The notes beneath the pieces are model-generated. The model was not told the origin of the DNA and did no database searches. It saw nothing but the letters and a program-made list of their open reading frames with translations. DNA of 64,000 nucleotides from Paraburkholderia sp. IMGN_8. Lineage in GTDB: Bacteria; Pseudomonadota; Gammaproteobacteria; Burkholderiales; Burkholderiaceae. The stretch is taken from positions 4,340,001 through 4,404,000 of the forward strand of contig NZ_CP150901.1 of assembly GCF_038050405.1 (NCBI RefSeq). The letters are read 5' to 3'. Shown here one piece after another: positions 27,288 to 35,800 of the stretch; position 1 is the stretch's first letter, and every line of letters begins with the position of its first letter. The position numbers and the translations under genes were made by a program.

Positions 27288-27322
27288 GCGCCGGGACGAC
27301 CTTACGGGTTGTCCCGGTGCGC
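27288..27322. terminator. GC-rich hairpin before the porin
   Basis: GCGCCGGGACGACC pairs with GGTTGTCCCGGTGCGC with one bulge and one mismatch, followed by TTTCG. It probably ends the upstream catabolic transcript. Confidence 0.6.
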
Positions 27323-27455
27323 TTTCGTTGGGTGGTGTTCGACTACGATTGATGTTTTGAAACGGCCTGCTAGGTTATCATCTCGCCCGCTGCACATTAG
27401 CCGCACCATCATCCAGCGGCTTGACCGGAAATAGCGGGGATTGCACTTGAGAAAA

Positions 27456-28574
27456 ATGAGGATTGCTGCGGCGGTCGTCGGCATTGCAACTGCGTTGACT
27501 TGCCAGCCTGCTTCGGCCCAGAGTTCGGTTACGTTGTACGGCATGACGGAAATAACGCTACGTTATCTGACCAATGATGACGCACGGAATGACAGCAGAC
27601 TGTTCATGGCGAATGGCGCCATTATCAACAGTCATGTTGGGCTGCGCGGTATGGAAGACCTTGGCAACGGTCTGAAGGCGACCTATCAACTCGAAAGCAA
27701 CTTCAATCCGGAGGACGGTACGCTCAGCGACAGCGGCCGGTTCTTCGGCAGTACGGCGAATGTGGGTCTTTCAGGTAGTTTCGGCACGGTGACGCTGGGC
27801 CGCCAGAACACGCCGCTCTTCGATAAGCTTGTCACGACCTACGACCCGTTGACCTACGCCAATTACCCAGAAAATTCGTGGCTGCCGTATGCACTTGGTG
27901 CGGGACTTTCGGCGGACAACTCGATTAAGTACGTTGGCGAGTTCGATGGTTTGTACGTGGGAGCGATCTACTCGACGGGCGGCAACTACGAGTGGAGTGG
28001 TGCTAACGGCTTTTCTGGTCAGATTCCAGGTCACCTTGCGGCTGGCAATCTGTACGGCTTACTCGCCTCGTACGTGCTTGGTTCGGTCAGTATGGGAGTG
28101 GGCACGCAGCAGGTCCGCGACAACTCGAACAACAGGCAGGCGCTTTATCACGTGGATGCGGCTTACGCGTCGGGTTCTATGAAATTTTATGCTGGCTATA
28201 TGCATTCGCAGGACAATACCGGGCTTGTCGATGTGCTGCTTGCCGAACAGCCGATCTCCGACATCGGCCAATTCAAAAACACGAACCGCATCGACGATGG
28301 GCCATTCGGGGGCATAGCCTGGCGGGTGACCGCGCCACTTTTGCTGTCGGGTGCATTCTATTATGACCACATGCGTAACGCGGCGACCACCAGCAATATG
28401 CTGGGCAGCGGGACTCGCTATACCGTTGTCGCACTGGTCGAGTACTCGCTATCGAAGCGCTCCGAGCTATACGGCACGGTCGATTTCAACCGGGTGAACG
28501 GTGCTGCAACGGTGGAGCTGCCGGGGCGCAGCAATCAGACTGGCGTTGCGATCGGGATGCGGAGTTTTTTTTGA
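27456..28574 (+). CDS. Gram-negative porin (Burkholderia OmpC type)
   Basis: The 372-aa product has the signal peptide MRIAAAVVGIATALTCQPASAQ followed by SSVTLYGMTEITLRYL, the standard opening of this trimeric-porin family. It has GLRGMEDLGNGLKATYQLE and FGTVTLGRQNTPL (loop 3 region), and a C-terminal GMRSFF. The ATG at 27456 is chosen because it gives the canonical signal peptide. It could serve uptake of the substrate of the neighbouring enzymes. Confidence 0.92.
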   Translation: MRIAAAVVGIATALTCQPASAQSSVTLYGMTEITLRYLTNDDARNDSRLFMANGAIINSHVGLRGMEDLGNGLKATYQLESNFNPEDGTLSDSGRFFGSTANVGLSGSFGTVTLGRQNTPLFDKLVTTYDPLTYANYPENSWLPYALGAGLSADNSIKYVGEFDGLYVGAIYSTGGNYEWSGANGFSGQIPGHLAAGNLYGLLASYVLGSVSMGVGTQQVRDNSNNRQALYHVDAAYASGSMKFYAGYMHSQDNTGLVDVLLAEQPISDIGQFKNTNRIDDGPFGGIAWRVTAPLLLSGAFYYDHMRNAATTSNMLGSGTRYTVVALVEYSLSKRSELYGTVDFNRVNGAATVELPGRSNQTGVAIGMRSFF

Positions 28575-28631
28575 CGTGCGTAAATGCGAACGAGGCGGCT
28601 CTCACGGAATCAGGTGCCTCGGAACCCAAAC

Positions 28632-28648
28632 TGTCGGTTAAACCGACA
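28632..28648. repeat. 8-bp inverted repeat between convergent genes
   Basis: TGTCGGTT-A-AACCGACA is a near-continuous palindrome between the porin stop and the stop of the minus-strand regulator. It may be part of a terminator or a binding site. Confidence 0.4.
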
Positions 28649-28661
28649 AAGGGAGGGCTGT

Positions 28662-29009
28662 TCAGGTGCCTTTCGCTGCCTTGGCGAAGGCTTCGGCGAG
28701 CTTGTCGAAGTGTCGAAGCGCAGCCGGGGTGAGTTCGATCTGCTTGCGACGCGCGTCCTCGGTATCGCTGAGTATTAGCCAGCCTTTTTCGCGCATCGAC
28801 GTGATGCGGGCGTGAAGTGTTGCGGGTGAACCGAGTCCGCTTTGAGCCATCATGTCCCGGACGGAAAGTCGGTCGTTTTTCTGCATTACGCGGGCAACGA
28901 ATTCGAGGATTTTTTCTTCTAGCGGATCAAGCGCAGGAAGCGAAGGCAGGCCACGCAGTGCTTCGGTCAGTTGCAGGAATCGGAGGTAGATATCAGCAGG
29001 GCGTGTCAT
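28662..29009 (-). CDS. small MarR-like winged-helix regulator
   Basis: A 115-aa protein with LEEKILEFVARVMQKNDRLSVRDMMAQSGLGSPATLHARITSMREKGWL, a winged helix-turn-helix, followed by the wing LILSDTEDARRKQIELTPAALRHF. It is shorter than typical MarR proteins but has the DxRxKxxxLT wing. It lies divergent from the tandem membrane-protein genes and could control them. Confidence 0.7.
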   Translation of the reverse strand: MTRPADIYLRFLQLTEALRGLPSLPALDPLEEKILEFVARVMQKNDRLSVRDMMAQSGLGSPATLHARITSMREKGWLILSDTEDARRKQIELTPAALRHFDKLAEAFAKAAKGT

Positions 29010-29106
29010 TGGCTACGCTCGGTCGCATTCAATTGCAAGACAAATCGTAAGCTTGTCGAGCTATTATGCCGCCCATTCAAAGTAGGGCCATAGGGATTCT
29101 ATCAGA

Positions 29107-29661
29107 ATGTCTAGCTTACGGTTGCATTACGCTTCAGTTGTTGGTACCGCAGTGGTGTTTGTCCTGTCGCTCTGGATCAATCAGGAAGTCTTCACGCACA
29201 CCGAGTTTGTGCGGGGCGTGAACTGGATCTATCTACCGTCAGGCGTCAGGCTTCTGAGCACTTTGCTATTAGGTGGCGATGGTGCGATTGGCCTGCTTCT
29301 GGCGAGCTGGCTCGTCGACTTCTTCTATTTTTTCCCACATGACCCCGTTCGCTCATTTGCGGGTGGCATTATCGCGACGGTTGCGCCTTACGCCGTGTAC
29401 AGGTTGGCGCTGGAGCGCTACAACTTGCGTTCGTCTCTGACTAATCTCACAGCAAAGCGACTTCTCGTCCTAGCACTTGCGTATTCGACTGCAAACCCCC
29501 TGCTTCATCACATCTGGTTCTTCTTGCAAGGCGACACGCAGAACATCGTGAACCGGTTTTTCGCGATGTTCGTGGGTGACTTGGCCGGCGCGCTGATCAT
29601 GCTGTATGCGATGAAGGGCATTCTGGCTCTGTTGCCGACGAAACGACAGGCGGGCGCCTAA
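29107..29661 (+). CDS. integral membrane protein, tandem copy 1
   Basis: A 184-aa protein with about five hydrophobic segments. The family is not identified; the segment WIYLPSGVRLLSTLLLGGDGAIGLLL recalls MASE1-like sensor membrane domains, but no output domain follows. A near-identical start (MSSLRLH) and the same conserved blocks (VRLLSTLL, FPHDPVR, TAKRLLVLALAYSTANPL, GDLAGALIMLY) recur in the next two genes, so these are tandem duplicates. No strong ribosome-binding site was seen. Confidence 0.65.
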   Translation: MSSLRLHYASVVGTAVVFVLSLWINQEVFTHTEFVRGVNWIYLPSGVRLLSTLLLGGDGAIGLLLASWLVDFFYFFPHDPVRSFAGGIIATVAPYAVYRLALERYNLRSSLTNLTAKRLLVLALAYSTANPLLHHIWFFLQGDTQNIVNRFFAMFVGDLAGALIMLYAMKGILALLPTKRQAGA

Positions 29662-29903
29662 AGCACGCGCACGAAAGAGGGGCCGTCGGACAAACGTCGC
29701 AGGCCAACCTTGTGATGTGTGGATTTAGTGGCCCTTTTGGTGCTGCTTGCTTACGGCCGATCACTCAGCGCTTAGCTATCAGCAGGACTTGTCATTGCTT
29801 ACGCACTGTTGAGGATAGGCTGTTGAAGATAGGCGCTCGCGGGATGACATGTAGGCGCGTTATGATTCGCTCGATAATAAACATGGAAGGGTAGTTTGCC
29901 GCA

Positions 29904-30521
29904 ATGTCTAGCTTACGTTTGCATTTCTGGTCGATCACTGGGACTCTGATCGCGTTTTTGGTCTCGCTGTGGATCAACCAGGAGGTATTCACTCACACGT
30001 CTTTCGTTCGAGGCATAAACTGGATTTTCCTGCCGTCAGGTGTTCGGCTTCTCAGTACTTTGCTGGTTGGATCCGATGGTGCAATCGGCCTGCTGCTTGC
30101 CGGTCTGATTACCGATTTTCTTTACTGGTTCCCGCATGACCCGGTGCGCGCCATCGCGGGAGCTTTCCTTGGATCTCTGGCACCGTATCTGGTCTACCGG
30201 TTTGCGCTTGAGTACTACGATCTGCGTGCATCACTGACTAACCTCACCCCGAAGCGGCTTCTTGTTCTGGCTGTCGCCTATTCGATAGCAAATCCGCTGT
30301 TTCATCACCTGTGGTTTGCGTTGACCGGTACGACGAAAAACTGGTTCGAAAGCTTCTTCAGCATGTTTGTGGGCGACCTGACCGGCGCGTTAATCATGTT
30401 GTACACAATGAAGGGCATTCTGGCTTTCCTGCCGGCACAACCGGGCAGCTCCCGCATGTCCGATGGCCTGTTCAAGATTCGATTAGTGCTCGACACCACT
30501 TATAACAATCGCTTGGGTTAG
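29904..30521 (+). CDS. integral membrane protein, tandem copy 2
   Basis: A 205-aa paralogue of the preceding gene. The first 21 coding nucleotides are nearly the same, followed by WINQEVFTHTSFVRGINWIFLPSGVRLLSTLL, FPHDPVRAIAG, LTPKRLLVLAVAYSIANPL and GDLTGALIMLYTMKGIL. The C-terminus is about 20 residues longer. Function is unknown. The gene is separated from copy 1 by about 240 bases that contain no gene. Confidence 0.65.
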   Translation: MSSLRLHFWSITGTLIAFLVSLWINQEVFTHTSFVRGINWIFLPSGVRLLSTLLVGSDGAIGLLLAGLITDFLYWFPHDPVRAIAGAFLGSLAPYLVYRFALEYYDLRASLTNLTPKRLLVLAVAYSIANPLFHHLWFALTGTTKNWFESFFSMFVGDLTGALIMLYTMKGILAFLPAQPGSSRMSDGLFKIRLVLDTTYNNRLG

Positions 30522-30860
30522 CACGGTTATCGCGAATCTTGCAAATGCTATTTACCACCGGGGTGTCTGGCTTTTGAACACCCTGCTTTTCGGCGGCAAT
30601 GGTGCACTCAAGAGAGTGGTACACGGAATGAGTCCGCTACTGATGGATGCCACGCCGAAACGACTGCTCATACGGGCAGTAGCGTATTCGGTTGCGAATC
30701 CGCCGCTGCATCACATCTGGTTTCTTCTGCGAGGGGATGTGCAGAACATTGGCGAGCGTTTCCTGATCATGGTGGCGGGTGATCTGGTTGGTGCGCTGAT
30801 CGTTGCCTGCCTATGTTGTGAAAGGCGCGCTAGTGCTGTTGGGCGCGGCGCTGTGCACCA
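30522..30860 (+). pseudogene. decayed third copy of the tandem membrane-protein gene
   Basis: Translated pieces align with copies 1 and 2: AIYHRGVWLLNTLLFGGNGAL (copy 1 WIYLPSGVRLLSTLLLGGDGAI), then a jump over about 60 residues to DATPKRLLIRAVAYSVANPPLHHIW, GDVQNIGERFLIMVAGDLVGALI. A frameshift near 30808 then leads to YVVKGALVLLG (copy 1 YAMKGILALLP). The start, FPHDPVR block and middle helices are lost. Confidence 0.75.
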
Positions 30861-30942
30861 ACAGCTAGCTAGCGCGAAAGCGCCCCCAGTGCGTCTACCG
30901 TTTCACTTGAGCATCGGATCTAGGCCGTTACTAAATGAATGT

Positions 30943-31326
30943 TCATTTCAAAACCTTGATGCCCATAATGATGTCTTCGCTGGATTGTGTCTTGAAATCG
31001 GCAATCCGGGAGTCCATCTTGAGCATGGCGCGCTTCCCTTGCAACTTGGTGAAGGTTTCCGGTTTCACCTGCAAGCTTTCACAGATTTTGCCGTCGATGC
31101 ATGGTGCGACCCCAACTTTTCCGCTGGCGGTGTCGGTGTAGGTTACGTAAATTTCCTTATACTTCGAACCATTTATGCTGGTGCCTTCCTTGACTTCGCA
31201 CTTGTCGAGAGTCACGCGCTTATATCCGTAGTCGGATGCTTGCTTCTCGTAAGCGGTGGCGAAGGCATGCGTGGTGGTAAGGGCGAGAGTCGCTGCGGTC
31301 AATGCAAATGTGCAAAGTTTTTTCAT
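30943..31326 (-). CDS. small exported protein, 127 aa
   Basis: The ATG at 31326 opens a signal peptide (MKKLCTFALTAATLALTTTHAFA). The mature part has two Cys pairs (DKCEVKEG, APCIDGKICES) likely forming disulfides. No family is recognised. It is the first of four consecutive minus-strand genes for small exported or membrane proteins. Confidence 0.6.
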   Translation of the reverse strand: MKKLCTFALTAATLALTTTHAFATAYEKQASDYGYKRVTLDKCEVKEGTSINGSKYKEIYVTYTDTASGKVGVAPCIDGKICESLQVKPETFTKLQGKRAMLKMDSRIADFKTQSSEDIIMGIKVLK

Positions 31327-31470
31327 GCTGATATCCGATTTGATTAGTGGAGTTTCAGAATCAATGGGTTGAGTCACTGTAGTCGGTCGCAGGTCCCCCT
31401 AAAAACGTTGCCGTTGTTGGCCGGGAAGCTGTGTGCTAAGGTTCTACTGTGCCGCTTGGTTTTGATGCTT

Positions 31471-31962
31471 CTAATTGTTTTCTTTCCGCACGCGATCTTC
31501 GCACTCGCTATATTTCTGCTTTCGTTCGGCTAATGCATCATCAAGGTGATCTGCGGAATTTGTGTAGGCGCCGACGGAGTTGTTGTAGTCCTGAGTGGCG
31601 TGAGCCACATTTAGAATTTCCTTTGGAATATAAGGATAGTCTCCGCAGCGTGACTTAATTAACGAATCCAGTGCGGCCGATTTCTCTTGGTTGAACTTTG
31701 CTTTGTTAGCGGCCTGCTGAGTTTCCATATCGTCAAGATTTAAGCGATGCTTTATTCCGACGGGAAGCAGGATCGCGCCAAACACCAGTAAAGCAATTTG
31801 TGCCTTTGAGCTGGAGATGACTCGACCACGCTTTTTCAAGAGAAATAGCGCGGCAGAGCCAATCAGGCATAGCGTACCTGCTGCACTCAACACAGTGCTA
31901 AAGAGGTAGTAGGCGACATATAGGAAAACCAGAAACCCAATGAGTCCGGATAAGAATTTCAA
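31471..31962 (-). CDS. small membrane protein, 163 aa
   Basis: The N-terminus holds two or three hydrophobic segments (FLSGLIGFLVFLYVAYYLF, AAGTLCLIGSAALFLL, AQIALLVFGAILLPVG). A hydrophilic, helix-prone C-terminal half follows with two Cys. No ATG start is available; the TTG at 31962, preceded by a GGGG-rich stretch, is the best guess, with a TTG at 32016 as the alternative. Family unknown. Confidence 0.45.
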   Translation of the reverse strand: MKFLSGLIGFLVFLYVAYYLFSTVLSAAGTLCLIGSAALFLLKKRGRVISSSKAQIALLVFGAILLPVGIKHRLNLDDMETQQAANKAKFNQEKSAALDSLIKSRCGDYPYIPKEILNVAHATQDYNNSVGAYTNSADHLDDALAERKQKYSECEDRVRKENN

Positions 31963-32058
31963 TTTGTACCCCAAAAGTTGTGATAGATATTGAGAGCGGC
32001 ACGTAAGGTATTGCAATCGGCTGACGGTGATCAGCCGGTTAAAGAAGCAAACTATCCC

Positions 32059-32544
32059 TCAGGAGTTTTGATGGCCCACAACTTTGCTGCTTACGGCGAC
32101 CAGCTTTCCATTTGAAACACGGTATGCAGCCAACTGAATCGTGGTGGGACAGCATTGGGCGTCGTCGTCGCCCTGTTCGAGGCTTTTAACGTAAAGCAGA
32201 CCGTCTTTGACGGACATCTGCTGGATGCCCTTCGTACCGATTTGATTCGAGTGGTCGTTCGCCCAGAACACCTCGAACGAATCTGCCCACCAGTTGCCTC
32301 CATCGGTCGGTTCAACGCCGAATGACAGTGCCATGACTTGTCCAATACCTGCCATTTCCCCTGTCGCCGTCTGGCTTCCCTTCCAGTTGACGGCAACCCG
32401 ATCTGCGCGCGCTTCACGAGTAACGGCTTGGCGCGCCTTCTTGATATCAACCACCTGAGAGCCTTCGGCATGCACGGACAATGCGGCCGATAGCGCTGCA
32501 GACGAGAAGGCCGCGAAAAGTACGAGTTTGTGCAGTTTTTTCAT
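32059..32544 (-). CDS. exported hypothetical protein, 161 aa
   Basis: The signal peptide MKKLHKLVLFAAFSSAALSAALSVHAE is followed by a mature domain with ARADRVAVNWKGSQ, a Trp-rich NWWADSFEVFW, and a QCC pair. The final LAAYRVSNGKLVAVSSKVVGH looks like a beta hairpin. No family is recognised. It belongs to the run of small exported proteins. Confidence 0.55.
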   Translation of the reverse strand: MKKLHKLVLFAAFSSAALSAALSVHAEGSQVVDIKKARQAVTREARADRVAVNWKGSQTATGEMAGIGQVMALSFGVEPTDGGNWWADSFEVFWANDHSNQIGTKGIQQMSVKDGLLYVKSLEQGDDDAQCCPTTIQLAAYRVSNGKLVAVSSKVVGHQNS

Positions 32545-32668
32545 GATCTCAAAAAATACGAGACGGAGTTAGGTTTAGGTAGAACAAGCCGATACTGCGA
32601 CTCTGCAAGCGCAGCGGGTGCTCGATATTTTTCTTTGGTTGCGATAACCGAGTGTTGCTGGATGCGCG

Positions 32669-33031
32669 TCACTTGCAGCGTCGAAGCGCTTGAGAATTAT
32701 TGACGCGAAGCACGCCATTTGAGAGGGTGAATTTATTTGTCTCGCTAGACGTATTACCTTCCACGTTACATAAGAAGCGTCCGGTGAAGGAAATTCGGTC
32801 AGCACGAACGACTTGTTGAAGGTCACAACCTGTTTCGTATTGTTGATATGCGCTCGTGCCGATATTAACGCCCTGATCTGTAACACCCTCCTGCTTATAG
32901 GTGTTACATTCTGCCGCAGACGGCGTCCAAACGCCTTGAAACTGTGCCGGGATGGACGCAGCTGCGAAAGCAGTGCTGAAAGCAGCGAGTAATGGAAGAG
33001 AGAGTCCGATGTTCAATTTGAGGTTTCGCAT
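32669..33031 (-). CDS. exported hypothetical protein, 120 aa
   Basis: The signal peptide (LSLPLLAAFSTAFAA) is followed by IPAQFQGVWTPSAAECN, an opening seen in many small periplasmic proteins that start with a Gly-x-Trp strand, and four Cys that may pair. The C-terminus is basic (RRCK). Function unknown. Confidence 0.55.
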   Translation of the reverse strand: MRNLKLNIGLSLPLLAAFSTAFAAASIPAQFQGVWTPSAAECNTYKQEGVTDQGVNIGTSAYQQYETGCDLQQVVRADRISFTGRFLCNVEGNTSSETNKFTLSNGVLRVNNSQALRRCK

Positions 33032-33116
33032 ATTAGTCTCAGGTGAAAGGTAGCGACGCTGCCTTGCCAGACTTTAGGTCAAAGCTAAAAATTTTTTGAG
33101 GTGGGCGGCAACCCAT

Positions 33117-33680
33117 TCAAGAATGAAGGGCGCGGAGTAGTCGCTCGTGGAAATTTGTCCAATCTAGAGCAAGCAGCGGAATGGTTTTATCGCCACGAGC
33201 GCGATACGAAAAGAATCGCATCCACCCGTCGAGGAAAATGCCCCGTCCGGGTCGAAGCACGCAAGGCGGTCTCGCAACATGAGGCTGGTTGACGTCTACG
33301 ATTTGTCCGGCGAGGTCATCAAACAACGTGGTATTGCGGCTGGCGTGCCAATTTGCGCTACCTGTTTGCATCGAAAGATATTGTCGAACGGCGTCTTCTA
33401 CGAGACCTGTCGAGAGTTCAACAAAAGAGGCCGCAACATTATCCAAGATTGTTGATGCAATAGCTTGCTCCGCCACGTCTGCGGTCGTGCGTTTGAGCGT
33501 GACCAGCTTGACGTGTCGCGGTAGATTGCGAAACGACGTTTTGCCATGCTGCAGGGCATCTTGAAACGTCGGGTAGTGTGCTAGCCACGTGGGGGGAACG
33601 CAACCGACCGATCGGGATGCTTTAGCAATCTCGCAAACCGAGGCGGTGCGTTCCAGTTGCGGCGTTTCTCTCAGGTTCAT
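33117..33680 (-). CDS. unknown protein, paralogue A of a two-gene family
   Basis: A 187-aa product starting MNLRETPQLERT. It shares with the gene at 34155-34751 the blocks FQDALQHGKTSFRNLPRHVK, LKRT, and the C-terminal GIFLDGWMRFFSYRARGDKTIPLLALDW. The last block is strongly conserved and may be functional. There is no signal peptide. The start has no Shine-Dalgarno; a TATA-rich element abuts it instead. Family unknown. Confidence 0.5.
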   Translation of the reverse strand: MNLRETPQLERTASVCEIAKASRSVGCVPPTWLAHYPTFQDALQHGKTSFRNLPRHVKLVTLKRTTADVAEQAIASTILDNVAASFVELSTGLVEDAVRQYLSMQTGSANWHASRNTTLFDDLAGQIVDVNQPHVARPPCVLRPGRGIFLDGWMRFFSYRARGDKTIPLLALDWTNFHERLLRALHS

Positions 33681-33681
33681 T

Positions 33682-33698
33682 GGTATAAAAACTATAAC
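33682..33698 (-). promoter_or_regulatory. TATA-rich element abutting the start of paralogue A
   Basis: Read on the minus strand, GTTATAGTTTTTATACC ends 1 nt before the ATG, where a ribosome-binding site would normally be. A near-identical element precedes paralogue B (34753-34769), and a third sits at 33893-33909. Confidence 0.5.
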
Positions 33699-33841
33699 TA
33701 ATTGATCGCGGGCTTGCGACACGTGTTCGTCGACGCGTAGCTTGTGCTGCGATGGATACCTCCGCCTCCACACGCTGCCAGTAGGAGTGCTACCGATGGG
33801 GAGATCGATGCTTGTGTGAGGCGCTTGCTCGTTGATTTCAT
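33698..33841 (-). CDS. small lipoprotein candidate, 47 aa
   Basis: AAAGGAAA lies 8 nt before the ATG. The product MKSTSKRLTQASISPSVALLLAAC.. has a lipobox LLAAC followed by GGGG, as in Burkholderia lipoproteins, with only about 23 residues after the Cys. It could be a genuine small entericidin-like lipoprotein or the truncated start of a larger one. A TATA-rich element at 33893-33909 may be its promoter. Confidence 0.42.
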   Translation of the reverse strand: MKSTSKRLTQASISPSVALLLAACGGGGIHRSTSYASTNTCRKPAIN

Positions 33842-33892
33842 TGTTCTTTCCTTTGTCCCTAGCGCTGACGCAGAGCTGGCCGCTTCTAGGGT

Positions 33893-33909
33893 GCTATAAA
33901 AAACATAAC
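33893..33909 (-). promoter_or_regulatory. third copy of the TATA-rich element
   Basis: On the minus strand it reads GTTATGTTTTTTATAGC. It is about 52 nt upstream of the small lipoprotein start, a spacing that fits a promoter better than a translation signal. Confidence 0.4.
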
Positions 33910-34154
33910 AAAATGGGCGTGACAACACAGCAGGCACCCACAAGACGTGATAACGACGAAACGTCGTTGAACTTTAGGGCTGGGACGCAAAAATTTTGGG
34001 GGCTCGAGCGTTCGTTGCGGGAGATCGCTGTCGATGGACGTTCTCGGATGCAGCACGTGCACGAAACGGCGGGAGGCGGTCCCGCCGTTCGAGAGGAAGT
34101 CCGACTATCGGACATGGGGTTCAGACGTTGGCTGGCTTGCTGCCGCGTTGGGTT

Positions 34155-34751
34155 CTATCGGCGTCTGTTTGCTACAGCTGCAGCGCTGTCGAGGAAGCCA
34201 CCGACTTGCGGTAAGCGTTCATACAAATTGGGCCAATCGACTGCGAGCAGCGGTATCGTCTTGTCGTTGCGTTTCAAATACGCGAAGAAGCGCGTCCAGC
34301 CTTCAAGGAAGATGCCTTTGCCGGGACTAAGCAAGCAAGGTTGCCTTGCGACCAAGGACACGCTCGTTGGTGGAAATTGTGCAGCGACGGTCTCAAGCAT
34401 TGTCGACCGGACGTTCTGCAAGTTTTCGTTGTGCATGCCGGCCGAAAGGTAGCTCTCTATCGCTTCCATCACACAAGTCGCGCTGAGTTCCACATAAGCG
34501 GCGCGAACTTCGTTGAGAATCTCCGATGTGACAGCCAGCGCATCTGGGTTCGTGGCTGTCCGCTTTAGTACCGGACGCTTGACGTAATGAGGTAGCGCTC
34601 GAAAACTTGTCTCCCCGTGTTGCAGCGCCCCTTGAAATATCGGATAGCAGGTTAGCCAAGTGCTCAGAGTGACGCCGACCGGACCGGTAGCTGTCGCCAG
34701 CATGGTCGTCCGGTCAGCGTATTCCACTCGGTTCATCTCTCTCAGGTTCAT
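34155..34751 (-). CDS. unknown protein, paralogue B
   Basis: A 198-aa product beginning MNLREMNRVEY. It shares FQGALQHGETSFRALPHYVK, LKRT and GIFLEGWTRFFAYLKRNDKTIPLLAVDW with paralogue A, with an extra 15-residue C-terminus. A second ATG five codons in is preceded by GAGAGAG and may be the true start. No family is recognised and there is no signal peptide. The two genes flank a small lipoprotein candidate. Confidence 0.5.
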   Translation of the reverse strand: MNLREMNRVEYADRTTMLATATGPVGVTLSTWLTCYPIFQGALQHGETSFRALPHYVKRPVLKRTATNPDALAVTSEILNEVRAAYVELSATCVMEAIESYLSAGMHNENLQNVRSTMLETVAAQFPPTSVSLVARQPCLLSPGKGIFLEGWTRFFAYLKRNDKTIPLLAVDWPNLYERLPQVGGFLDSAAAVANRRR

Positions 34752-34752
34752 T

Positions 34753-34769
34753 GTTATAAAAAATATAAC
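34753..34769 (-). promoter_or_regulatory. TATA-rich inverted repeat abutting the start of paralogue B
   Basis: On the minus strand GTTATA-TTTTT-TATAAC is a perfect 6-bp inverted repeat ending 1 nt before the ATG. It matches the elements at 33682 and 33893. Confidence 0.5.
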
Positions 34770-34998
34770 CATATGGGCGAAAAAATGCAAGCGAGAATCG
34801 ATACATGGCGTAACCGCCATAGGAAATATCGGCCAGAGCACCGCGAACTTTGGGTCGTCACAACAATTTCTCGGCGGGTCGGTTGAGTGCATCTGCAGCG
34901 CATTATGATAGGGGCTTGCGCACGCTGAAAGTTTGACGGTTCGTTGTCAGCTGATCGACTTAATCGTCATCGGGGAACCGCGATACATCGCGCGCAGT

Positions 34999-35331
34999 AT
35001 GCTCCCCGCGAACTGGTGGAGAGTGCTGACTGGGCACACTCACACGGCGGCGGAAGTGCGGGCAATGTCGGCCGAGTTTAGTGAAAATGCCGAAGGGATT
35101 GCCGCGTGGCTTCTGCGTGTTGACGCGGCGAGTTTCTGCGAAGAGATTGAGGCCGAGCGAGGTGTTATGTCGGATGAGTACGCACGCGACAGCAAGACGC
35201 TCAAGCAACAGCTTGGTGCTCCCGGGGGCGTTCGGCAGGCAGGTAACGGGGGCTTGGCAGGAATAACGGGTGCAGTCGCGGGTGAGGTCACGCGGACAGC
35301 GGTCCGGATCACCTTGTGGAACCTCATCTGA
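34999..35331 (+). CDS. hypothetical protein, 110 aa
   Basis: A mostly alpha-helical acidic protein containing EVRAMSAEFSENAEGIAAWLLRVDAASF and ending with a Gly/Ala segment that could be a weak hydrophobic helix. The start is uncertain: TTG at 34933 and ATG at 35065 are alternatives, and none has a good ribosome-binding site. Family unknown. Confidence 0.35.
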   Translation: MLPANWWRVLTGHTHTAAEVRAMSAEFSENAEGIAAWLLRVDAASFCEEIEAERGVMSDEYARDSKTLKQQLGAPGGVRQAGNGGLAGITGAVAGEVTRTAVRITLWNLI

Positions 35332-35800
35332 CGCGCGCTTTTCGGACGATAGGGCTAAGCTTAGCCTGGCTACCACTTAGCCGAGTGAGAAGAACCGCAT
35401 CTCATATCTCCAAAAGATATCGTGCGTAGCGCCGTTTCTCGCGCACACGGTTCATGTTTGTGCAGTCGCAGTGCCGGTTGCTGGAAATCCTGTCCGCAAA
35501 CAATTGGATTTATCAAAAAAATCGATAACGGAAAACGTTTGCGATCTCATTTTCGTGCTCATCTTCTTGATCGGAGTTTTCATCGCTGCATTGGCCGTTT
35601 CTCGCGCAGTGGAGCTAGTCGGATCATTTTCAACTTAAGTGCTAAAGTTTCATTCGGATTGGCCGACAATCCTTTCGTGCGTGGTGCTCCGAGGGTAGGG
35701 CGTCCGCGCGAGTACGAGGTGTGGTGGCGAACTGCCAAGCCACATGCTGTCGCGGGCCGGCGACGCTGTGGTAAGTCGTTAAAAATACAAGCGATAAATC
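35332..35800. other. intergenic stretch before the caspase/tubulin cluster
   Basis: About 470 bases. It holds a possible short single-TM ORF (35471-35638, listed separately) and presumably the promoter of the cluster; no clear promoter was identified. Confidence 0.35.
35471..35638 (+). CDS. possible single-pass membrane micropeptide, 55 aa
   Basis: A GTG opens a frame whose middle is a strong hydrophobic helix (LIFVLIFLIGVFIAALAV), preceded by a charged segment RKQLDLSKKS and followed by a short tail. The topology is that of a one-TM protein. No ribosome-binding site is evident, so the start and the gene itself are uncertain. It lies just ahead of the caspase/tubulin cluster. Confidence 0.28.
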   Translation: MPVAGNPVRKQLDLSKKSITENVCDLIFVLIFLIGVFIAALAVSRAVELVGSFST

